From Bacteroidales bacterium (GTDB lineage Bacteria; Bacteroidota; Bacteroidia; Bacteroidales; FEN-979): a DNA stretch of 64,000 bases. Location of the stretch: assembly GCA_023231005.1 (NCBI GenBank), contig JALNWG010000012.1, forward strand, positions 1 to 64,000, written 5' to 3'. The position numbers were made by a program, and so were the translations under genes. The notes beneath the pieces are model-generated. The model did no database searches, had not been told where the DNA came from, and saw only the letters and a program-made list of their open reading frames with translations. Below are positions 1-8,533 of the stretch, one piece after another (positions within the stretch are counted from its first letter, which is position 1; the number at the start of each line of letters is the position of its first letter).

Positions 1-1
1 T

Positions 2-907
2 ATTGCCGGATTGATCAGCCACTCCTTTATCTCAGGCGCTTGCCGCATCATCGGGGGAAGCAATCAGATTGCCGAGCAACTGGTGAAGAGTATTGAAAAT
101 CAGGGCGGCGCAGTATTTACCAACAAAGAAGTAATTAAAATCTCCAGATCAGCCGGAAATTTTATTCTGACTACCTCCGGAAATGAACTCTTTGAGGGAT
201 CCAAACTCATTTCTGCAATTCATCCTGCAGTAACCCTTGACATGTTCCCCGATTCAATGATCCGGCCTGCTTTTCAGAAAAGAATCTCCGGTTTACCCAA
301 TACACCATCCTCCTTTATCCTCTATATCGGGACAAAACCAGATTCATTCCCATATCTGAATTATAACTTTTACGGGCATGTCAACCAGGATGTCTGGCAG
401 GATGGAGCGACAACAGGACCCCAATGGCCTTCGATGTACATGCTTTCCACGCCTTGTCATAAACCGGATCAAAAATTTGCGAAAACCATCACCATCATTA
501 CGTATATGCACCCTGGTGAAGTAAACGCCTGGAAAGATACACCTTCCGGTTACAGAGGAAAAGAATACCAATCCTTTAAAAAAGAAAAAACACAAAAACT
601 CCTCACCCTGGTTGGAAAAAAATTTCCCGGACTGGAAAGTTCAATCGATTGGATGGATGCTGCAACTCCATTGACTTACCGTGATTATACCGGAATTCCC
701 GATGGAGCGTTATATGGGATACGAAAAGATTATACCGATCCTCTGATGACAACCATCTTCCCTAAAACCAAGATTCCCGGATTTTTATTCACCGGACAGA
801 ATACCAATTTACATGGTGTTTTGGGCGTTACTATTGGCGCTGTCATTACCTGCGGTGAAATTCTCGGATTGCCTTACCTGTTAAAGAAAATCAAACATGA
901 GTCATAA
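2..907 (+). CDS. FAD-dependent oxidoreductase, CrtI/phytoene-desaturase-like (5' partial)
   Basis: The gene is cut by the left edge: the frame is open from base 2, with Ile-Ala-Gly before the first TTG at 11, so the N-terminal FAD-binding Rossmann fold is outside the window. What remains is the C-terminal part of a CrtI/retinol-saturase-type flavoprotein. Near the start is a GGS..IAEQLVKSIENQGG segment, typical of the FAD/substrate domain of this family. The C-terminus has an FTGQNTNLHGVLGVTIGAV stretch that corresponds to the second FAD-contacting motif. Family members desaturate, saturate or isomerise long polyene or lipid substrates. The gene overlaps the next by 11 bp, so they are almost certainly co-transcribed. 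Specific substrate is unknown; involvement in tailoring a lipid or polyene product is inferred from the neighbours. Confidence 0.75.
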   Translation: MAGLISHSFISGACRIIGGSNQIAEQLVKSIENQGGAVFTNKEVIKISRSAGNFILTTSGNELFEGSKLISAIHPAVTLDMFPDSMIRPAFQKRISGLPNTPSSFILYIGTKPDSFPYLNYNFYGHVNQDVWQDGATTGPQWPSMYMLSTPCHKPDQKFAKTITIITYMHPGEVNAWKDTPSGYRGKEYQSFKKEKTQKLLTLVGKKFPGLESSIDWMDAATPLTYRDYTGIPDGALYGIRKDYTDPLMTTIFPKTKIPGFLFTGQNTNLHGVLGVTIGAVITCGEILGLPYLLKKIKHES

Positions 908-2600
908 AAAAAACCGGGGAATGAAGAGAACAGCCTGGATTCTGTCGGTTATCGTGGTCGTGGTACTTATTCTATGTGTTTCCTTTCATCTTACCACAAC
1001 GATCATTCCACCGGATCCGGGAAGCAAGGTCGATACTGCAACGATCGCACAAAATCCACAACCTGATTTCTATTTTTCAGGAAATAACTGGCTCCAAAAA
1101 AACAACTGCGGTTTATGGGAAATGTATCTGGAGGGGAGACCTTTTGAGCGGGGTGTCATCAATGGAAAATTGTCGAAATTTCTCATGAAAGAACAAGAAC
1201 AAGCCTTTGTGGACCAGATCAAAACCATGATCCCTTCTGATTTTTACCTTAGGTTCCTGAAATATTTCATTTATTGGTTTAATCGCAACCTCGATCAATA
1301 TATCCCCCTGGAATATCAACTTGAAATTTATGGAATCTCCCGTTCCACTTCCGATGCATTCAATTATATCGGATCCGGCTATCAACGTACGCTCAATTAC
1401 CATTCCGCTCATGATATCGGTCATGCATTGCAAAACCTTAACCTGGTAGGTTGTACAAGTTTCGGCGTATGGGGAAACCGGTCGCAGGATCATTCCCTGA
1501 TCATCGGCCGGAATTTTGATTTTTATATGGGAGATGAATTTGCCAAGAATAAAATCATCTGCTTTGAGAAGCCCGACAAAGGATATGGTTTTATGATGGT
1601 GACCTGGGGCGGAATGATCGGAACCGTATCGGGAATGAATGAAGCAGGCCTTACGGTGACCATCAACGCGGCGAAATCCGCTATTCCGGGAAGCGCCAGA
1701 ACTCCTGTTTCGATTGTAGCCAGAGAAATACTTCAGTATGCTGCTACCATTCAGGAGGCTTTTTCCATCGCCGAAAAACGGAAGACTTTTGTCTCAGAAT
1801 CTTTCCTTATCGGATCTGCTAAAGATAACCAGGCTGCCATCATCGAAAAATCTCCTTTTAAGATGGCCCTTGTTAAATCTTCAACAGATTACATCGCATG
1901 TACCAACCATTTTATCTCCCCAACTTTTTCATCCGACCCATTGAATATCAGTAATAAAAAAGAAAACGCTTCTGTTTATAGATATGACCGCCTGATCCAG
2001 GATATCACCAACGAAAGTCCGATGAACTATCAAAAAGCCGCCAAAATTCTTCGCGATACCGGGGGACTGAATAATGAGATTACCGGCTACGGAAATGAGA
2101 AAGCCATCAACCAGTTGATCGCGCACCACTCCATCATCTTCGTCCCCGGTCGGCTACAGGTTTGGGTATCGACCTCTCCCTGGCAATTGGGAAAATATGT
2201 ATGTTATAACCTATATGAAATTTTTCATAAATTTGCCGGGTTAAAACAGAAGACCAACATCACGGATACCGTTTTTTCAATATCTCCTGATCTTTTCCTT
2301 GTTTCTAATGATTACAAGCGTTTTATACGCTTTAGGAAAATGCGGGATAGCATAAAACAAACCATCCGGGATGAAAAAGCCATTCCGTTAACGCGTTCAT
2401 TTATTGATGAATTCAGGGGATCAAATCCACAATACTATGAAGTATATAGTTTGCTTGGAGATTACTTTTTAAAACGAAAAGAATGGGGTAACGCCAGTGT
2501 TGCCTATCGGATTGCATTGACAAAAGTAGTCCCCCGATGGCACGAAAAAGAAGTGATTATCAGAAAATTGGCAGATTGTTATGTCGAAATAAAAAAATAA
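897..2600 (+). CDS. Membrane-anchored C45-type peptidase / acyl-CoA:6-APA acyltransferase-like Ntn hydrolase
   Basis: The 567-aa protein begins with a basic stretch and one membrane helix (about residues 11-32), so the body should face the periplasm. The central domain contains NLVGCTSFGVWG with Cys186 as the likely nucleophile, followed by an HSLIIGRNFDF stretch and GMNEAGLTVTINAA. This is the pattern of the C45/AAT family, in which autocleavage exposes an N-terminal Cys that then hydrolyses or transfers acyl groups on amides. If cleavage occurs here, the membrane helix would stay on a separate alpha chain. The last 70 residues (SLLGDYFLKRKEW...) resemble one or two TPR-like helical hairpins, an extra module for the family. 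The ATG at 897 overlaps the upstream stop. Substrate is unknown; an amide- or ester-forming or trimming role in the cluster is inference. Confidence 0.78.
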   Translation: MSHKKNRGMKRTAWILSVIVVVVLILCVSFHLTTTIIPPDPGSKVDTATIAQNPQPDFYFSGNNWLQKNNCGLWEMYLEGRPFERGVINGKLSKFLMKEQEQAFVDQIKTMIPSDFYLRFLKYFIYWFNRNLDQYIPLEYQLEIYGISRSTSDAFNYIGSGYQRTLNYHSAHDIGHALQNLNLVGCTSFGVWGNRSQDHSLIIGRNFDFYMGDEFAKNKIICFEKPDKGYGFMMVTWGGMIGTVSGMNEAGLTVTINAAKSAIPGSARTPVSIVAREILQYAATIQEAFSIAEKRKTFVSESFLIGSAKDNQAAIIEKSPFKMALVKSSTDYIACTNHFISPTFSSDPLNISNKKENASVYRYDRLIQDITNESPMNYQKAAKILRDTGGLNNEITGYGNEKAINQLIAHHSIIFVPGRLQVWVSTSPWQLGKYVCYNLYEIFHKFAGLKQKTNITDTVFSISPDLFLVSNDYKRFIRFRKMRDSIKQTIRDEKAIPLTRSFIDEFRGSNPQYYEVYSLLGDYFLKRKEWGNASVAYRIALTKVVPRWHEKEVIIRKLADCYVEIKK

Positions 2601-2603
2601 AGG

Positions 2604-3875
2604 ATGAAATTTAAACTGATATATCCCCGTTGGGAAAAACTCGAAGGACAGACTATTTTTAACCTTCCTCCTCATGGTCCGATTGTTATGGCAGCCGCGA
2701 TTCCAGATTATGTAGAAATTGATTTTACCGATGAAAATGTTGAAACGCTGACCATTGACGAAGACTCCGATTTTGTTGGGATTTCTATGATGCTTACAAC
2801 TCAGGTGAAAAGAGGTTGGGAAATTGCCGATCAATACCGGAAACTGGGTAAAAAAGTGATCTTTGGTGGGATTTCTACCATGCTTCATGCTGAAGATACC
2901 ATGCTTCATGCCGATTCCGTTTTTTTAGGGGAAGTGGAAGGTCGTTTGGAACAGGTTTTTCAGGATTTTCAGAAAAACGACCTCAAAAAAATCTATAATT
3001 TCATGAACAAACCGCCCGATATGAAACTGATCGGACCGGCCAAACGGGATATTTTGAAAAAAGATCTATACTACCATAAGGGATTTCGAATGGTAGATCT
3101 CTTTCATGCTTCCCGCGGATGTATTTACGATTGCTATCCCTGTGCTGTTCGTTACCTGGGTGGCCGTGGCTTCCGTCCTCGCCCCATCGATCGGGTTGTA
3201 GAAGAACTGTCACAAATGGACAACAACCGCCTTTTCATTGTTGATAATTCACTGGCTCTCGATACTCAATGGGAAAAAGACCTGTTCAAAGCCATGATCC
3301 CACTGAAGAAAAAATGGGTTAGCCATACCATCGAAGATAAAGACGAAGTTCTGGACCTGGCGGCCCAGGCGGGTGCCTGGTATGTTTATCAGGCCGTCTT
3401 TGATACATCCGACTACATCCGTAAAAGAATCAAACAATATCATGAATATGGGATTGCCGTAGAAGGAACCATCCTCCTTGGTCTCGACAATCAAACTGAA
3501 GACGATATCAAACGACTAATCGACTTCCTCCTTGAAATTGATCTCGATCTGGCTGAATTTACCGTCCTCGCTCCTTTTCCTCATACAAAAGCATACAGTG
3601 ATCTCCTAAAACAAGGACGGATTTTCGATACCGACTGGAATCATTACAATGCAGGAAAAGTGGTTTATCATCCTAAACACATGACTGCAGGGCGATTGGC
3701 CGAATTATATCAATATGCATGGGATACATTCTACAAAGATGAACCTCAGACCATGAAAATGTTCAACCTCATCAACCGCGTGATAACCCGTGAATTGGCT
3801 GATGGCACCTATACACCTCGCAGACGCGATCTGGCCGACCTGAGCTTCGGTAAAAAAGTACAAAAAGTTGCATAA
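2604..3875 (+). CDS. B12-binding-type radical SAM protein
   Basis: The 423-aa protein starts with a Rossmann-like domain (residues 1-140) resembling the B12-binding region of class B radical SAM enzymes (GISMMLTTQVKRGWEIADQYR, VIFGG, FLGEVEG). No DxHxxG cobalamin-ligating motif is visible, so B12 binding is uncertain. The radical SAM core carries the canonical CxxxCxxC as Cys173, Cys177 and Cys180 (RGCIYDCYPC), which binds the 4Fe-4S cluster that cleaves SAM. The gene starts 3 bp after the C45-type gene, at an ATG preceded by AAAGG, which indicates translational coupling. Such enzymes often methylate or rearrange unactivated carbons in lipid and antibiotic pathways. The substrate cannot be deduced here. 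Confidence 0.85.
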   Translation: MKFKLIYPRWEKLEGQTIFNLPPHGPIVMAAAIPDYVEIDFTDENVETLTIDEDSDFVGISMMLTTQVKRGWEIADQYRKLGKKVIFGGISTMLHAEDTMLHADSVFLGEVEGRLEQVFQDFQKNDLKKIYNFMNKPPDMKLIGPAKRDILKKDLYYHKGFRMVDLFHASRGCIYDCYPCAVRYLGGRGFRPRPIDRVVEELSQMDNNRLFIVDNSLALDTQWEKDLFKAMIPLKKKWVSHTIEDKDEVLDLAAQAGAWYVYQAVFDTSDYIRKRIKQYHEYGIAVEGTILLGLDNQTEDDIKRLIDFLLEIDLDLAEFTVLAPFPHTKAYSDLLKQGRIFDTDWNHYNAGKVVYHPKHMTAGRLAELYQYAWDTFYKDEPQTMKMFNLINRVITRELADGTYTPRRRDLADLSFGKKVQKVA

Positions 3876-3906
3876 TTATTTTATTTCGCTATTTCACTAT
3901 TTCCCA

Positions 3907-4293
3907 ATGGAAACCCATCCCGACTTTGACAAATATATGGACCGCTATTACGACTACCTTGGACAATGGGACAGTCCTTCCAAATGCGGATTAAAGATCA
4001 TTAACCGAAATGACGGTAAACTTCTGGTCATCGCGACTGAAATTTACCGCCTTAATCCTGGAACGCCGGTTACCGAATGGTGCGCTCCATTGGCGACCCG
4101 GATTTTGAAGGAATTTCAGGGAAAACCGGATCATTTTCTTTTTATTGAACATACCCCCGACCTTCATAGCAAGTTGACGTTTTATGGGGAAACTTTTGAT
4201 CTGGTTAAGTTTGAATGGAATGGGGAAAGTTTCTTCAACCCTCAGTGGACAAGACTGTCGCCCAACGAAGTGGAAGCGATGATGCATTCCTGA
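3907..4293 (+). CDS. Conserved small protein of unknown function
   Basis: This is a 128-aa soluble-looking protein with no signal peptide and no motif I recognise. An upstream in-frame TTG at 3868 would lengthen it by 13 residues but would overlap the radical SAM stop; the ATG at 3907 (METHPDFDKYM) is the more natural start. The sequence is acidic and rich in aromatics (FLFIEHTPDLHSKLTFYGETFDLVKFEWNGESFF), compatible with a compact alpha/beta fold. It lies between the radical SAM gene and the TonB receptor gene on the same strand with short gaps, so it is probably in the same transcript. No function is assigned. Confidence 0.6.
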   Translation: METHPDFDKYMDRYYDYLGQWDSPSKCGLKIINRNDGKLLVIATEIYRLNPGTPVTEWCAPLATRILKEFQGKPDHFLFIEHTPDLHSKLTFYGETFDLVKFEWNGESFFNPQWTRLSPNEVEAMMHS

Positions 4294-4337
4294 ATTTGCC
4301 GTTATTTTCCTAAATTGCATGCCTTGAAATTGAACCG

Positions 4338-6722
4338 GTGCATTTTAAAAGCAGAGTTTTTGTTTGTTCCCTAATATTCCTTTCCTATTTGTTATTGGGT
4401 ATGGAACTAATGGGTCAGACGGTTCTTCGCTCCACCATCACCGGCACCGTACTCGACCATCAAACACAAGCTCCGCTACCAGGCGCAACCGTTATCATTA
4501 TGGATACGGATCCTGTCATCGGAACCATCACCGACTCCTCCGGCCATTTCCGGATCCCTCATGTTAAGATCGGACAAGTTCAGCTCAAAGTGACTTTTAT
4601 GGGATATAAGACGGTAATTACTGATCTGCTCATCGTTACAACCGGAAAAGAGACTATGGCTGTTGTTTTCATGGATGAAACCGCTCTGAATGTTCCTGAA
4701 GTAGAAATCAAATCGGAATTCAGAAAAAATGAGAGCATCAATAAAATGGCCACCGTGAGTGTCCGTTCTTTTAGTGTTGATGAAACTTTCCGGTTCGCAG
4801 GAAGCTACAACGACCCAGCCAGAATGGTTGCCAATTTCGCCGGAGTTACCAGCGGCATCGACAATCGAAATGATATTATCGTACGTGGCAACTCTCCTTC
4901 TGGATTACAATGGCGGATTGACGATATGGAAATCCCTAATCCCAACCACTTTGCGGCCGTTGGAACAACCGGAGGACCTGTAACTATTTTGAATAATAAC
5001 CTGATAACTAATTCTGACTTTTTTACCGGTGCCTTCCCAGCTCAATATGGAAATACCCTGGCAGGAATTTTCGATCTGAAAATGCGAACTGGAAATAATA
5101 TGAAACATGAATACTGGTTTGAAGTCGGCTGGAACGGACTGGAATTCGGAACGGAAGGTCCGTTTTCTAAAAAGCATCGCGCCTCCTACCTTATAGCTTA
5201 CCGTTACTCCCCACTTCAATTTCTAAACTGGTTCAACATCGATGTTGGAATAGTGCCGAAATACCAGGATCTGAATGTGAAAATATCTTTGCCAACCCGT
5301 AAAGCAGGAACCTTTACCATTACGGCTATTGGAGGCTTAAGCAACATTGAGCTGTTCGACAGTCGTAAAAAACAATCACAATGGCTTTTCCCTGACTATG
5401 GGGAAAATCTGACCAACGGATCAAACCTTGGCGTAGTAGGCATTTCGCATCAAATGTTTCTTCAACCCACGCTTAGCTGGAAAAACATGATTTATGTCGT
5501 AGCTTCCGAAACAGAGAATAAAATCGATACCTTTTCATATATTCAGCAAACTCCATCTCCATGGGCAGGAGAACATTCATCAGAAACCAAATATTCATTT
5601 TCTTCACTACTGATGAAAAAGTTTTCACTTAAAAACATTGTGAATGTTGGTATAACCTTGGATTATTATCAAATGTCGTATTCCGACAGTACAATGTGGA
5701 AAGGTACATTCCTGCTTAACACAAACTCCCGTGAACAAATGCAGATGGTTAGAGGATATGGTCAATGGCAACATAATTTTGGAGATTTTTTTTCAACCAC
5801 CCTTGGCCTTTTTGGTTCCTGGTTCTCCCTGAACAATGAGTATGTTGTTGAACCCCGCTTAGGTTTTGACTGGAGGATCAATGAAAAACACACCATCAGT
5901 TTTGGGTCCGGCTTGTATAGCCAGATGCAACCCCGTGTGATTTACTTTATCCAATCGACCTTGCCGGATGGAACCATACTTCAGACAAACCATAACCTTG
6001 GATTCACAAGAAGTACACAAATAGCCTTGGGTTATAATTTCCAGGTTTTGCCGGAATTTCACTGTAAAACGGAAATATACTTTCAATATCTATACGACAT
6101 TCCCACCAAAGCATCCATCCCTCAATATGCACTCATCAATCAGGGACATGAGTTTTTCATTGATCGGCAATACGCTGACAGCCTTGTTAATAAAGGCACC
6201 GGACAAAATTATGGTATAGAGTTTACCGTTGAAAAGTTTTTAAGCAAAAACTATTATTTCCTCATTACTGCTTCTCTCTTTAACTCCACCTACCAGGGAT
6301 TCGATAAAGCAACCCGGAGCTCTGCCTTTAATGTAAATTATGTACTGAATGGAGCTGGTGGCTATGAATTCATCATCGGTAAAAAAAAATGGGGTGTATT
6401 ATCACTTGGATTAAGAGCAACCTGGGCGGGCGGAAGCCCATATTTGCCTTATGATGTAGGGGCAACGGTTGCGGCAGGTGAAGCCACCTATAATTGGGTC
6501 CAGGCTTATGATCCTCGATTCCCCGAATATAAACGGGTTGCTTTCAAAATTGGTATCAGAAGAAACCTGCCAGGATATAACATCGAATTTTTTATGGATT
6601 TGCAATATCGCACAAATTTTACCAATACCGCTCTTCAAAGAATCAATCCAAAAACCGGAGAAATCAGGGATTTTTTCTCCATGGGTTTTTTCCCAATGGG
6701 AACCTGGCGAATACAGTTCTGA
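4338..6722 (+). CDS. TonB-dependent receptor with carboxypeptidase-regulatory-like domain
   Basis: This 794-aa outer-membrane receptor begins at GTG 4338, giving a convincing signal peptide (hydrophobic VCSLIFLSYLLLGMELMGQ). Residues 33-115 form a carboxypeptidase-regulatory-like beta-sandwich (TGTVLDHQTQAPLPGATV, ITDSSGHFRI), characteristic of Bacteroidota TonB receptors. A plug domain follows (about 130-235: DIIVRGNSPSGLQWRIDDME, PAQYGNTLAGIFDL), then an aromatic-rich 22-strand-type barrel to the C-terminus. There is no SusD partner next to it, so it is not a classical glycan-uptake pair. Within the cluster it may import a precursor, a metal or the product itself; this is inference. A later ATG at 4401 would destroy the signal peptide. 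Confidence 0.85.
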   Translation: MHFKSRVFVCSLIFLSYLLLGMELMGQTVLRSTITGTVLDHQTQAPLPGATVIIMDTDPVIGTITDSSGHFRIPHVKIGQVQLKVTFMGYKTVITDLLIVTTGKETMAVVFMDETALNVPEVEIKSEFRKNESINKMATVSVRSFSVDETFRFAGSYNDPARMVANFAGVTSGIDNRNDIIVRGNSPSGLQWRIDDMEIPNPNHFAAVGTTGGPVTILNNNLITNSDFFTGAFPAQYGNTLAGIFDLKMRTGNNMKHEYWFEVGWNGLEFGTEGPFSKKHRASYLIAYRYSPLQFLNWFNIDVGIVPKYQDLNVKISLPTRKAGTFTITAIGGLSNIELFDSRKKQSQWLFPDYGENLTNGSNLGVVGISHQMFLQPTLSWKNMIYVVASETENKIDTFSYIQQTPSPWAGEHSSETKYSFSSLLMKKFSLKNIVNVGITLDYYQMSYSDSTMWKGTFLLNTNSREQMQMVRGYGQWQHNFGDFFSTTLGLFGSWFSLNNEYVVEPRLGFDWRINEKHTISFGSGLYSQMQPRVIYFIQSTLPDGTILQTNHNLGFTRSTQIALGYNFQVLPEFHCKTEIYFQYLYDIPTKASIPQYALINQGHEFFIDRQYADSLVNKGTGQNYGIEFTVEKFLSKNYYFLITASLFNSTYQGFDKATRSSAFNVNYVLNGAGGYEFIIGKKKWGVLSLGLRATWAGGSPYLPYDVGATVAAGEATYNWVQAYDPRFPEYKRVAFKIGIRRNLPGYNIEFFMDLQYRTNFTNTALQRINPKTGEIRDFFSMGFFPMGTWRIQF

Positions 6723-6732
6723 AAAAAAGCCG

Positions 6733-6740
6733 TATCTTTG
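6733..6740 (+). promoter_or_regulatory. Bacteroidota -7 box TATCTTTG
   Basis: The box matches TAnnTTTG exactly and lies 17 bp before the ATG at 6758, just after the TonB receptor stop. No clear -33 TTTG is present. It suggests an internal promoter that starts a second transcript at the 586-aa protein gene. Confidence 0.45.
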
Positions 6741-6757
6741 TTTACTTAAATCTCAAA

Positions 6758-8518
6758 ATGAATAAAATACCCCCCCATTCTTTCCATATTCCCGTTCTAG
6801 GAATTGGTTATTCCATTGATACCCCAGTTAAGGTCGCACACCTTGGAATCTCTTCAGTTATCTCTTTATTAGATGATATGCTCATGGAGAAATTGAGAGA
6901 ATTTTACAGCATAAAATTCAACCTTCCTTTTCAATCTATTTCTGAAAAAATTGAAGACTTCAGGGCAAAGAGAATCACAGCCTACCTCAATTTAATTGAT
7001 AAAATTGCCACCGATAAATTCGAAGAACTCAAAGCTACCTACGAACAAAAGAGCAGCGAATTCTCAAAATATATCGAAATGTTACAGGATTCATCCCAAT
7101 TGAAACAAAAATTCGAACAACTGAAAAAGAACTGGGATGAATTGGATGTCCGGCAGTGGATTCAGGACAACCTTTCAATGGGCAGTATCGATGTGAACAT
7201 TATGACCAAGGTAGATAAGGAGAATTACCGGGATAACAAGAAACTTCCTGCTGAATATAACGATGGACATGCTGCTTTGCGTGGTTTTGTTAACAGCGAT
7301 CTCTCCTCTTCGGTAGTTCTTTCTGCCGGAATGAGCCCTCGGTTATACAGCTACATAGAGACTTTCAATGACTTTTATCCCGATAAAAATTTCAGGTTAA
7401 AGAAAAAAATAACCTTGAAAGTGAGTGACCACCGGTCTGCTTTGATCCAGGGAAAATATCTGGCAAAAAAAGGATTGTGGGTTTCCGAGTACCGTATTGA
7501 ATCCGGATTAAATTGTGGCGGGCATGTTTTCCCAACAACTGGTTATCTTCTGGGGCCAGTCCTTGAAGAGATGAAACGCAGTCGAACCGATCTCATTAAC
7601 CAAACCTTCGCACTCTTTAAAGTTGCTCTGAAAACCAAAAACCGACCTTGTCCCGACCACCCGTTAGAAGTAAAAATTACTGCTCAGGGGGGTGTTGGCA
7701 CTGCAGAAGAACAACAATTTCTGACTGAACATTATCAACTTGATTCTGTTGGCTGGGGAACCCCGTTCTTGCTGGTTCCTGAAGTGATCAACGTGGATAA
7801 GAAAACGCTGGAACTCTTATGCCGGGCTAAAGAAGATGACCTGGTTGTCAGCAATATTAGCCCGCTGGGCGTGTCTTTCAACAACCTCAGGGGAAATACC
7901 AAAGATATTGAAAAAGAAGAATATATTTCCAGGCATACTCCTGGAAACCCTTGTGCAAAAAAGTATGCAGCCCTGAATAATGAATTCGGCGAACCCACCC
8001 TTTGTACTGCCTCCAGAAAATATCAAAAATTGAAAATTGATGAACTGAAAACAAAAGGGTTAAATGATAAAGAGTATCAGGATGAATTTAATAAAATAGT
8101 CGAAAAATCATGCATCTGTGTAGGACTCGGTACTTCTGCACTTCTTGTGAACAACCTTGATACTAAGGTAGAAAAAACGGGTGTCTCCATTTGCCCCGGT
8201 CCCAACATGGCCTACTTCTCAAATAAGATAACATTAAAAGAAATGGTTGACCATATTTATGGAAAAATAAATGTAATCAAACGAAATGATCGACCCAATA
8301 TGTTCATTAAGGAATTGATGATCTATATCGATTATCTGAAAGCAAAAAAGGCTGAAACTACACTGCCTTATTCGGAAAAGCAGCAAGAATATTTCAATAC
8401 TTTTAAAGAAAATCTTCAAAAGGGAATCCAGTATTACAGGGAACTATTTTCGAAGAAAAAAAACCTTCTTGCAGATCTTGAAAAATCTGAGTTTCTTTTA
8501 AATAACCTTCCGGATTAA
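6758..8518 (+). CDS. Cysteine-rich protein of unknown function, possibly TIM-barrel flavoprotein-like
   Basis: The 586-aa protein has no signal peptide and I cannot assign it to a named family. The N-terminus (HIPVLGIGYSIDTPVKVAHLG) precedes a charged, probably helical region (about 35-150). The middle contains SGLNCGGHVFPTTGYLLGP and VKITAQGGVGTAEEQQFL; the second resembles phosphate-binding loops of FMN TIM-barrel enzymes such as the glutamate synthase or nitronate monooxygenase types, but this is a weak similarity. There are eight cysteines, at about 253, 298, 355, 399, 416, 452, 454 and 479. The last five sit in short conserved-looking motifs (NPCAKKY, TLCTASR, SCICVGLG, ICPGPN) and could bind an iron-sulfur cluster. 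It has its own -7 box and is followed 15 bp later by the O-methyltransferase gene. An oxidoreductase role is a guess. Confidence 0.55.
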   Translation: MNKIPPHSFHIPVLGIGYSIDTPVKVAHLGISSVISLLDDMLMEKLREFYSIKFNLPFQSISEKIEDFRAKRITAYLNLIDKIATDKFEELKATYEQKSSEFSKYIEMLQDSSQLKQKFEQLKKNWDELDVRQWIQDNLSMGSIDVNIMTKVDKENYRDNKKLPAEYNDGHAALRGFVNSDLSSSVVLSAGMSPRLYSYIETFNDFYPDKNFRLKKKITLKVSDHRSALIQGKYLAKKGLWVSEYRIESGLNCGGHVFPTTGYLLGPVLEEMKRSRTDLINQTFALFKVALKTKNRPCPDHPLEVKITAQGGVGTAEEQQFLTEHYQLDSVGWGTPFLLVPEVINVDKKTLELLCRAKEDDLVVSNISPLGVSFNNLRGNTKDIEKEEYISRHTPGNPCAKKYAALNNEFGEPTLCTASRKYQKLKIDELKTKGLNDKEYQDEFNKIVEKSCICVGLGTSALLVNNLDTKVEKTGVSICPGPNMAYFSNKITLKEMVDHIYGKINVIKRNDRPNMFIKELMIYIDYLKAKKAETTLPYSEKQQEYFNTFKENLQKGIQYYRELFSKKKNLLADLEKSEFLLNNLPD

Positions 8519-8533
8519 CAGTTTGAAATAATC

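Noticed and set aside
1113..1493. 126-aa open frame on the minus strand inside the C45-type gene, and similar antisense frames throughout the window
   Set aside because: It lies fully opposite a gene with clear family motifs, has no recognisable domain and no ribosome site; such frames arise by chance opposite coding sequence.
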